Virus record (IMG/VR): IMGVR_UViG_3300009075_000021 | Location: 1 to 20,212 of that record | DNA: 20,212 nucleotides | Origin: a virus | Reading direction: 5' to 3' (one strand) | Shown here: piece after piece, positions 5,489 through 12,775 of the stretch | Layout of the letters: the number at the start of each line of letters is the position of its first letter | How positions within the stretch are numbered: the stretch's first letter is position 1 | Translations under genes and position numbers: made by a program | The notes under the pieces: generated by a model | Database searches by the model: none | The model's input: the letters and a program-made list of their open reading frames with translations, nothing else | What the model was told of the DNA's origin: nothing

Positions 5489-8444
5489 TGTAAAACGCTG
5501 CACCAGAATACACACCATCCGCGCCTGCGACTGCGCCAGCAGGGTTTCCCATGATGGACAGCGAACCAGTAGTTCCGCCCGTGTGTTCCTGACCGCCTGT
5601 GTACGTGACTTGCGCGGACAGCCTCCCGTCAATGTACATCTTGGCGGTGAGTGTTGCTGCGTCTTTGACGAATGCAATATGGTGCAGCTTACCATCCAGC
5701 GCGCCACCAAGATATTGAGTAAGAGCTGGGCCGTTCGTGCCTGCACCGTATTCCCAAAGCGTTCCCACAGTTCCGTTGGCAGCTAGATCTAACATGAAGC
5801 CGATGTTCGTCGCGAGTGTTTCGCCGTTGCCACCCATCACCATCAGATACCCGGCTGCCGTCCACGCGCCCCATATCTCCGCGGTGAGGGTTGTGATGGG
5901 TGCAAGCGCAGTGGCGATGGCTGTGTTGCCGGCGTAGTTCGCCTGACCTCCGTTAGTTGAAGCTGGACCTCTGCGTGCGGGAAAGTTCGAGTCGAGTGCG
6001 GAGAACTGGTACGCCTGCACCGGCGTCCCTGTGATTGCAAGGTCGTACCCGTTGCCGCTGCTGTCCGCGAAGGCACCGCTGGCCTCATCGAGCTTCCACC
6101 ATCCGAGAGGGGCGTCTGCGGTGATTTCAGCATCAATGGTGCTGAGCGTGTTAGTGTTAAGCCTCCAGATACGGATGCGCGATCCGACAGCTAGACCACC
6201 GGCAACCGTTGTCGTCAATGTAAGCGAAGTGACGTTGACGCCGGTCGTGACCCAACTATGGTTGATAAGAAAGTTTCGAGCGACGCTGAGGTCACCTTGA
6301 GCAATGCTTCCTTCAAAGTTAACACGCCCTGCCGCGTTGCGCATGAGGTTAGCTGTTGCGGTGAAAGTAGACCCTGAGCTAGCAAGGATTTCACCGATGT
6401 GAGGATCGTTAGACCGACCACCATAGACCGATCCGTTGTTTGCCCCGGTCGCTTGATACCAGTAATTCGTAACCGTGGTGTCGGCGTTATATGTCAGTCG
6501 CAGCGTCATCAGTGACGAGCCTGCATTTTGCAGCTTGAGCTCAACGAGGTAATGCTCGTCACTATCTAAATCAAGACCGCTAATGGTCAGTGTGGTTGAA
6601 GCCGATCCGGTGACTACGGATTCGCCCATGAATTGCAGCGCGCCCCCGCCCCCTCCGCCACCTCCGCCAACCACAGGCACCCACTCTGCATCCTTGCGCG
6701 CGTATTGCGCCCCGTCAATTGGAGCTTCGCTAACCCAAGGCGTTACACCTGCAACCCCTGCGTTGACCTCGTACCATGCTGAAGCGGTTTGATCGTAGAC
6801 GAGCGTGTGGTCCGGTACGTCAGCAAACAGCCACTCCGCGTTGTCCGCGTCCCACGTTGCGAAGTTGCCGTTCTGACCTGCCCATGCACCCGTCGCAGCA
6901 GGCGTGAGCGGGATGAAGTACGTGTCACCGTCGACAGGGGACACGGGCGGAGTGGTTAGCGTTGTGCTGACCACATTGGAACCCGTGTCCGCGGACTCCG
7001 CTGGCATCGTTGGGTCGCCCGGTACAGCCGGGTTCGCTATGGTCCCGAGGTAACTGGTCACACCGAGCGCATAGATGTCCTCGAGCGCTTCAATTTTAAT
7101 CGAGCCCTTTTGCAGCGTCCCCTTCGAAATCTTGATTACACGGTACACCGTGCCGTTGATGTCACGCGCTGCCCAATTGAGTCTGAACAGGTCGCCAAAC
7201 TTCACGCTCCAGGCGCGCCGGTTAATCTCGAACGTGATTTTGCTGAGCGGTGTGACGCGGCTTGCAAGCTCCCGTGCCAGCACAGTGCGCGCGACTGTAT
7301 GGTCGCGGATGCCCTTGTACTCGAGCTTCACCGGAACGCGCGCACCCTGCGCGTCAATGTTCGCTAGGTCTTGCTGCGAGATCGCGGTGTCCTTACCGTT
7401 GTCCGGATCCGTGTAGATAAGGGTTACTTCGTTGACCGTTTCGCCCCACGCTTGCCGCTGATAGTCGGTCAGCTGAAGGATGTCGTACTCGTCATATATC
7501 GGGAGCGCCGGGATGCTGTAGTCACCGCGCACGAGAACGAGCTCGTACTTCCCTGTCGCGGTGTTGAGCGTTAGACCGCCGGCAATGTGGTCAAGAATAA
7601 TCTCGATGAACTGCTCGATCGACGCGGTTTGGTTCCAGTTAATTGCAAGGCCGAAGTTCTCGGTGAACAGCTTGTCCGCTACTGCGGTGAACGTTGTGCT
7701 GTCCATCAACGCAGTGTCGACGCCCATGCCCCACCGAGGGTCTGTGAGGCACTGGTAGATGATGTGAGCGGGGTTCATCAGCTTCGTGCTGATGGTAGCT
7801 TTGGCGGAGTACCATGCTGTTCCACCGTACCAACCTGACAGGATACGCCGCACACGCACTGCCCAGACCTTCGGGTAGGCGGTCGTACCAATGTAGAAGG
7901 GGGATGCTGCGCTCCCTGTCAGGTATGCGAAGATGCCCCTGTAGGCAATGCTCGAGCCCGTCTGTGCAAGGAGGTAAGCGTTCGCAGTCTGTGCCTGCGT
8001 GCCGAACATGAACGACACGTCGCCTGCGACACCACCTTCGCGCTTCTCGCCACCGAACAGCGACTTGAGGTTAATGTTGATTGTGGAGTTAGAAGTTACT
8101 GCACCGGACCATGCTTGCTTCTCACCGATGAGGATGCGGTTGACTTGGTCGATTGGTCCGTGGCACAACCCTGCGTGATGGTCGATGTAATACTTGAAGC
8201 CAACTGTCGTAGACGAAAAGAGGCCGCTCTTCTTAATCTTTTTGACCTTGAGGTTACCGTACCACAGCACGTTCGAGCCGCGGATGTCTACCTCACCGAA
8301 CACCACAGGGATCGGGCGCCCTTCCTCCGCTGTCGGGAACTCGAAGTCGTCCAGTGCAGCAGACTTCGGGCCTTGCGGTTTCGGTGCTAACGCTATCCCG
8401 AGGACAAGCGTCACCACCATTACAATGATATATCCCCAGACCAT
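5427..8444 (-). CDS. J-like tail tip / host-specificity protein with LamG domain
   Basis: The 1005-residue central tail tip protein is expected to close the tail tube and contact the host. The N-terminal hydrophobic segment (about 3-22, YIIVMVVTLVLGIAL) and the following EEGRPIPVVFGEV are typical of siphoviral J-like proteins of the phage-tail_3 type. The hub region runs to about residue 480. A DUF2793-like segment follows (about 497-565: PVDGDTYFIP, ATGAWAGQNG, WLFADVPD). Next is APIDGAQYARKDAEWVPV (574-591), a motif common in tail fibres, and a nine-glycine linker (593-601). A beta-rich domain (about 605-760) and a LamG/concanavalin-A-like domain (777-1005, GWWKLDEASG, LHHIAFVKD, YIDG) end the protein. 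Start: ATG at 8444, two bases after the previous stop, without a strong ribosome site, so it is probably translated by coupling; an in-frame start at 8537 lies inside the L-like gene. It is the last gene of the tail operon. Confidence 0.88.
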   Translation of the reverse strand: MVWGYIIVMVVTLVLGIALAPKPQGPKSAALDDFEFPTAEEGRPIPVVFGEVDIRGSNVLWYGNLKVKKIKKSGLFSSTTVGFKYYIDHHAGLCHGPIDQVNRILIGEKQAWSGAVTSNSTININLKSLFGGEKREGGVAGDVSFMFGTQAQTANAYLLAQTGSSIAYRGIFAYLTGSAASPFYIGTTAYPKVWAVRVRRILSGWYGGTAWYSAKATISTKLMNPAHIIYQCLTDPRWGMGVDTALMDSTTFTAVADKLFTENFGLAINWNQTASIEQFIEIILDHIAGGLTLNTATGKYELVLVRGDYSIPALPIYDEYDILQLTDYQRQAWGETVNEVTLIYTDPDNGKDTAISQQDLANIDAQGARVPVKLEYKGIRDHTVARTVLARELASRVTPLSKITFEINRRAWSVKFGDLFRLNWAARDINGTVYRVIKISKGTLQKGSIKIEALEDIYALGVTSYLGTIANPAVPGDPTMPAESADTGSNVVSTTLTTPPVSPVDGDTYFIPLTPAATGAWAGQNGNFATWDADNAEWLFADVPDHTLVYDQTASAWYEVNAGVAGVTPWVSEAPIDGAQYARKDAEWVPVVGGGGGGGGGALQFMGESVVTGSASTTLTISGLDLDSDEHYLVELKLQNAGSSLMTLRLTYNADTTVTNYWYQATGANNGSVYGGRSNDPHIGEILASSGSTFTATANLMRNAAGRVNFEGSIAQGDLSVARNFLINHSWVTTGVNVTSLTLTTTVAGGLAVGSRIRIWRLNTNTLSTIDAEITADAPLGWWKLDEASGAFADSSGNGYDLAITGTPVQAYQFSALDSNFPARRGPASTNGGQANYAGNTAIATALAPITTLTAEIWGAWTAAGYLMVMGGNGETLATNIGFMLDLAANGTVGTLWEYGAGTNGPALTQYLGGALDGKLHHIAFVKDAATLTAKMYIDGRLSAQVTYTGGQEHTGGTTGSLSIMGNPAGAVAGADGVYSGAAFYTTALTEERIQAHARALGVYG
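6642..6668 (-). repeat. Nine-glycine linker tract in the J-like gene
   Basis: Nine consecutive GGN codons using mixed third bases (GGC, GGA, GGT, GGG) join the fibre-like APIDGAQYARKDAEWVPV segment to the C-terminal receptor-binding region. The mixed codons argue against recent slippage and for a selected flexible hinge. It is a likely recombination border for exchange of the C-terminal modules. Confidence 0.7.
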
Positions 8445-8446
8445 AT

Positions 8447-9271
8447 TTAGAACACCGATGATTGGCCGAAAGGATTCTTCTGCGGGGTAAACGGGAACCC
8501 GCCGAAGTTCGGCTCGTTGTTGAACTTGCTGACGCAAGTGGTGCGAGTGTGGTCACAGCCCGGGAACACCCTGACGGTCATACCCGACGTTAGCTCTGGA
8601 ATCTGGTGCGTCAATGTAAGCGTGTCGCCAACGTGTTTCTGGATGCCCCTGCGCGCATAGCCCGACGGCACAGCAACTTCCAGCTTGCCCCCGGTATAGT
8701 AGTCGGCCGGCTTAGCTGCGAACGCAGCAGAGGTCACTGTAATACCTGACACGGTTGCTAGGGCAACGTTCTCTTGGAAGGTTAGCGGGTTCACATTGCA
8801 CTCGCCGTCCCCTTGCCCGTAAAGCAAATGAGGGCACATCTTTCCGTAGATGCGCCGGAGTCCGGGTTGCTTCAGCCTGGTGATGATGCTCTGGCAAGTG
8901 AGCTTGGCTGCGTCCTCCGCCCACGAAACGCTCAGCACTCGTCCGGGATAAATAACCCTCGGATCAGCGAGGTCGCTCAGCTGCACACGCTTGATGATTA
9001 AGCTAACCACATCGGACGGTGGGCTCACCGAAAACAGTTCGGCGATCGGGAAGTCGGGCTGGCAGGTGATGGTAAGGTTTTGATTCGACAGCGTGCCGCC
9101 AGCATCCGTCACGTCGCTGCGGGACAGGGACGCGCTCTTGTATACGGTTGACGCAACGGTGATATCTGCATGGTAACTTGTCCATCTTGATATCTGGGTC
9201 AGATAGTAAAACTCATAGAGCTCTACTGGTTGTCCACCTTCGTCACTGTCTTCGTATGTTTCAAAGGCCAT
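8447..9271 (-). CDS. L-like tail tip protein with probable Fe-S cysteines
   Basis: The 274-residue protein matches the phage BR0599/GTA-hub-like C-terminal type related in role to lambda gpL, which joins the tube end to the J hub. Four well-placed cysteines are visible: C146 in KMCPHLLYG, C158 in GDGECNV, C239 in FPGCDH and C246 in TTCVSKF. The C239-x6-C246 spacing equals that of the last two cluster ligands of lambda gpL, so a 4Fe-4S cluster is plausible. The ending NNEPNFGGFPFTPQKNP is a family hallmark. The ATG overlaps the preceding TAA by one base (TAATG), and the next gene starts two bases after its stop. It acts in the tail tip; there is no signal peptide or membrane segment. Confident of family, less so of the bound metal centre. 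Confidence 0.82.
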   Translation of the reverse strand: MAFETYEDSDEGGQPVELYEFYYLTQISRWTSYHADITVASTVYKSASLSRSDVTDAGGTLSNQNLTITCQPDFPIAELFSVSPPSDVVSLIIKRVQLSDLADPRVIYPGRVLSVSWAEDAAKLTCQSIITRLKQPGLRRIYGKMCPHLLYGQGDGECNVNPLTFQENVALATVSGITVTSAAFAAKPADYYTGGKLEVAVPSGYARRGIQKHVGDTLTLTHQIPELTSGMTVRVFPGCDHTRTTCVSKFNNEPNFGGFPFTPQKNPFGQSSVF

Positions 9272-10983
9272 TAGTTGCTCGGTGTTTTGACACTGCTGAC
9301 TTGGATATCAACTTGCGCGGTCCCTGCGCGATAGTGCGTGAGCTTAGCCTTATCGTTAGCGATCCGCATTAGTCCCACAAACTCAATTCTTCTAACGTCC
9401 GCAACGGTGAGGTCGCTGGCTTGCAGCACGGAATCAAGTGTCAGCACGTCGTCGCTTCCGTCTGCATAGCTGCTCACAATCCTGCGCGTATAGATGGTCC
9501 CATTCGTCAAGGTTATGCGGATGTCACGGTACGGGTTCCGGTTCGCGGAGAACCCGGAATAGTTTGCACCGGCAACACGAATCACAGGAGTGTTCGGAGG
9601 AACCGTTTCAACCAACTGCAAATCTGGTCGGAAGCTCGGCAGCCAGAACGATACTCTGTTCCCGTCGAGTGCGTGCAAGAGCTGCCGGATGCGCCATACT
9701 TCTTGCAAGCTATGGTTCACGCGCCATTGTTTGCGCGTAGTCACCTTGGACCTGTCCCATCCGCTCGTCTGCACTAGCCTGCCAGAAACGGTATCCACGA
9801 CCGTGACTTGACGGTCAAACGTTTCATCCAGCGTGTCGCCCATGAAGTTCGCGTCCGCCAGCAGTACCTTGCTGTCGTACAGCGTCGAACCCGTTGTGCT
9901 GGCGCGCTTCACGTTGTCGATCACCGTAAAGCTCACAGCGGTCTTTGCCACGCCAGTGGGGAACACGTTACGCTTGACGGGTGATGTCGCGTAGCAAACC
10001 ATCACAGGCATGACCACAGCTTTCACCGTGTAGCTGTTGAGCAGCGGTGCTTCGATGGTGATTGCGCTTCCGGTGAACGAGCTAATGCCCATCACTTCAT
10101 ACTTGTCCTCGTTTTCATAAGTCATTACGAGGCCAGCAACACGGAAATCCGAGTATGCGGTTGTGACAGGGATTGAAACTGCACCGGCTGTGACAGCAGA
10201 CGTAACTCGCCGCTGCTCGAACCATAGGGGGACGCCAAACGTGCGCGGCAGCCAGTCGAACAGCAACGCGCGCAGCTTCGCATCCTCAACCTCGTCGGTT
10301 AGCACTTCGAAGTCCAGCCGCTGGCGAGGCGCACCGCGCACAGTTGAGCGCTGCTCCGTGCCGTTGTACGAGGTCATGACGTCTGTTGCCCATTGCAATT
10401 CTTCAACCATAGGCCCGTCAGGCTGAAACGTAAACAGCACAACGCGCGAACCCGTGACGTTGATGGAGTAGTCCCCAACGTCAAAGTCAAACGTGTAAAA
10501 CGCATCAACGACCGGAGGGCCAGACGTTAGAATGGTGAGCTCGTACTCCGACATACGCAGCGCTTCGTATACAAGCGGAGCAGTCGGTCCCGAGATAGCT
10601 AACCCGTCGGTGTCAGTCTCGACAATAGCGTTCAGCGTGCGCGGAACGAAGTACGCATTCCAGACATCGAAGTACCGAATCTGCGTCGAGAGCAGGTTAC
10701 CGAGCTCAATGCTCGTTGGTATGATGTGGATGCGGTTATAGTAGTCGTCTGAGTAGGCGCGCGGGACCGTACCGCTGAGCAGGTCCGGGTACATTGAAAC
10801 CGGAACATTATCAACTACCGTATGCGCGCCTCTTTCGACGTCGCTGCCCATGCCCACGGTGGAGGTTCTTGTCGGCCACCATGCTGTGTAATCCGTTTCA
10901 AAGGCATTCAACCCGTGCGAGAGCCACGGGTTGATGGGCAAGGGCTCAGCCGGTAACGGAACAAAGCCAGCAAGAACTGCCAT
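9271..10983 (-). CDS. Distal tail / M-like minor tail protein
   Basis: The 570-residue structural protein sits between the minor structural genes and the L/J-like tip genes, where lambda M and Dit-type proteins are found. ATDVMTSYNGTEQRSTVRGAPRQRL (199-223) fits the pattern W-TDV-tayNGTEQR-PR of phage distal-tail proteins. The second half (RKQWRVNHSLQEVWRIRQLL, 417-436, then NRVSFWLPSFRPD) resembles DUF2460-like tail proteins. Two similar modules seem present, about residues 237-318 and 432-522. Start: ATG at 10983 (MAVLAGFVPLPAEPLPINPW), two bases after the upstream TGA; an earlier in-frame start would lie inside the previous gene. The predicted role is a ring or sleeve around the distal tube that anchors the tip. 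The exact family name remains uncertain. Confidence 0.75.
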   Translation of the reverse strand: MAVLAGFVPLPAEPLPINPWLSHGLNAFETDYTAWWPTRTSTVGMGSDVERGAHTVVDNVPVSMYPDLLSGTVPRAYSDDYYNRIHIIPTSIELGNLLSTQIRYFDVWNAYFVPRTLNAIVETDTDGLAISGPTAPLVYEALRMSEYELTILTSGPPVVDAFYTFDFDVGDYSINVTGSRVVLFTFQPDGPMVEELQWATDVMTSYNGTEQRSTVRGAPRQRLDFEVLTDEVEDAKLRALLFDWLPRTFGVPLWFEQRRVTSAVTAGAVSIPVTTAYSDFRVAGLVMTYENEDKYEVMGISSFTGSAITIEAPLLNSYTVKAVVMPVMVCYATSPVKRNVFPTGVAKTAVSFTVIDNVKRASTTGSTLYDSKVLLADANFMGDTLDETFDRQVTVVDTVSGRLVQTSGWDRSKVTTRKQWRVNHSLQEVWRIRQLLHALDGNRVSFWLPSFRPDLQLVETVPPNTPVIRVAGANYSGFSANRNPYRDIRITLTNGTIYTRRIVSSYADGSDDVLTLDSVLQASDLTVADVRRIEFVGLMRIANDKAKLTHYRAGTAQVDIQVSSVKTPSN

Positions 10984-10985
10984 GG

Positions 10986-11909
10986 TCAGGGCCCGGTGTA
11001 CCGCAAAGCATACGCCAAAGTTCCGGAGTGGGTGTTCTCTGCTCCGCCGTCTCGTTCCGTGATGTCCTTGCGGAACCACGGGTACACCTTCCAGTCGTCC
11101 GGTCCAAGCGTAATGATATCGCCGGGAACAATGTTGTCGATGCGAATGTGTCGGATATGCTTGAGGTCCGCGACAAGCGTCTGTTTGCTGCCCGAGGAGC
11201 GCGGCATATAAACTGGGAACGGTATCAACAACGCTTCGCCGCTCCACAGGTTCGGAGAATATGCGATTAACGGGCTAAGGAAACGATTAGAGCTGGCCAT
11301 GTTTGACGAACCCGTGTTGCCGTGCCACCCCCCGCTATCAACGTCACCGTGGATGAAACTATTGTTCGTTCCGCTACTGTTGCCGCCTGGGGCGCCTGTG
11401 TAGACATGGAATAACGGACAACCGTCAACGTTGACTCCGAAGTTCGTCTGCGTATCAATGCCGGCTGGAGAGCATTGGTATTCACGTGAACCCTGTTGCG
11501 GTGTTCGATTCGCATGATACCAATTTCCCGTTCCCGTAAGCCCGGGGACGTCAGACTTGCCCCATGCCATCAGCGAATAATAGCTTGTCGAGTAGTTGAT
11601 AACGACGAACACTTCGTCTGGGGCTGTGTTGATGTGTATATCGCACGTCATCGGATAAGTGAGCGGGATACCCGCTATCGTTCCGAAATACGCATACTGA
11701 GGGCCTGGTGTAGTCAGAAGGTTGCTGCCGTCCTTGCCGTTGCCACCGAGGATGCGGACACCAACTGAACCGTCAAGCATCACCTCAACGTATGTGTCGC
11801 CCTTGTGCAGTACGTTGCCTGACAGCGTCCAGCCGTTCAACGTACAGGTATCACGAATGAACGTCAGGAGGGACGCGAGGTCCGCGATTGAGCTTGTAGC
11901 GTATGCCAT
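10986..11909 (-). CDS. Minor virion structural protein B (paralogue pair)
   Basis: This 307-residue soluble protein is rich in Gly, Ser, Asn and aromatic residues, as in fibre or baseplate decoration proteins. The N-terminus has LLTFIRDTCTLNGWTLSG (14-31), matching the N-terminus of the upstream gene (LEYIRDFVDTNGWTILEQ). The segment DIHINTAPDEVFVVINYSTS (90-109) and the ending WKVYPWFRKD (273-282) with ALRYTGP (301-307) resemble many phage proteins annotated only as structural or hypothetical. The ATG overlaps the upstream TGA by one base (TGATG). It lies between the tape measure gene and the distal-tail gene, so a minor tail or tail-fibre role is likely. No enzyme motif was seen. Confidence 0.7.
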   Translation of the reverse strand: MAYATSSIADLASLLTFIRDTCTLNGWTLSGNVLHKGDTYVEVMLDGSVGVRILGGNGKDGSNLLTTPGPQYAYFGTIAGIPLTYPMTCDIHINTAPDEVFVVINYSTSYYSLMAWGKSDVPGLTGTGNWYHANRTPQQGSREYQCSPAGIDTQTNFGVNVDGCPLFHVYTGAPGGNSSGTNNSFIHGDVDSGGWHGNTGSSNMASSNRFLSPLIAYSPNLWSGEALLIPFPVYMPRSSGSKQTLVADLKHIRHIRIDNIVPGDIITLGPDDWKVYPWFRKDITERDGGAENTHSGTLAYALRYTGP

Positions 11910-12769
11910 CAGGTTTCAAGCCTCAGTGCAAAATAGTCGATGAAGCCGGTGCGCGCAACGTCTTGAAGCACGATGTATGTTTCGCCACCGATGACAAGCG
12001 TGTTCTCTACGACGTTGTTGAAACCTGTGATGTAGTGGATGCCGTCGAGCTCGCCGTAAATGTTCGGGGAGCTGTCGCACATGACCACACGGGGCAGCGG
12101 GTAGCTAGCAGTGGCAGTGCCGTCCGCAGGGCGGATGCCTTGACCGCCTGCAAGGTAGCCGTTATTCCATGGATAAGTCTGCGGCTGGAGGTAGGCCCCT
12201 GTGATCCAGCGTATCTGCAAGTTGGCGCGCGAACCCTTCCACGGGAACGAGTGCGACGTGTCGCTGTAGCGCGTAGCAGGGACACCGCTCAGCATGCCCC
12301 CGCAGCAGATCGGATAGGGGTACTGGCGCGGGTTAGCATACGGCAGGAAGAACCCTGCGTAACCACACTCATAAACAGGCGTTCCAACCTTCAGCCCGAA
12401 CGCCACGCGACGGTCGTTCACCGTGAGCCAGTAGTCGATGCGCTGATTGTGCGCGGGTATGCCAGACTCCACGTAACCCGGCTGAGTGGTGAACGTATTG
12501 CCCGGGACGTACCCTGTGAACACTGCGACCGAGAGGTTGTAATAGTCCGACGGGACCGACTGATACGAGCGCATGCCGACGTAGGCGCGCACAGGGCCGT
12601 CCGGTCCCACATAACCGGGCGCTTCCGCGATCCAGTAGCGCGTGTCCGACGCCATGTCCTGCTCGAGGATGGTCCAGCCGTTCGTGTCTACAAAGTCACG
12701 GATGTACTCGAGCATCGCCCGGTTGGCGTAGCCCAAAGTATCGTCAACGAATCCAACTGCGTTAGGCAT
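11909..12769 (-). CDS. Minor virion structural protein A (paralogue pair)
   Basis: This 286-residue protein is probably related to the next gene downstream. Shared features are the N-terminal IRDFVDTNGWTI helix (23-34) and a C-terminal block ending in an aromatic FALRLE (280-285). The middle is rich in Tyr, Pro and Gly (YANPRQYPYPICCGG, 154-168), typical of beta-rich virion proteins. The ATG lies six bases after the tape measure stop (TAACCACACATG) with only a weak ribosome site, so translational coupling is likely. The position right after the tape measure gene suggests a tail tip or fibre component. I do not recognise a named family and infer function from position only. Confidence 0.7.
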   Translation of the reverse strand: MPNAVGFVDDTLGYANRAMLEYIRDFVDTNGWTILEQDMASDTRYWIAEAPGYVGPDGPVRAYVGMRSYQSVPSDYYNLSVAVFTGYVPGNTFTTQPGYVESGIPAHNQRIDYWLTVNDRRVAFGLKVGTPVYECGYAGFFLPYANPRQYPYPICCGGMLSGVPATRYSDTSHSFPWKGSRANLQIRWITGAYLQPQTYPWNNGYLAGGQGIRPADGTATASYPLPRVVMCDSSPNIYGELDGIHYITGFNNVVENTLVIGGETYIVLQDVARTGFIDYFALRLET

Positions 12770-12775
12770 GTGTGG

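Noticed and set aside
8447-8537. Earlier in-frame start for the J-like gene at 8537
   Set aside because: It would overlap the L-like gene by about 90 nt and add a sequence unlike J-like N-termini. The ATG at 8444 gives the expected hydrophobic N-terminus.
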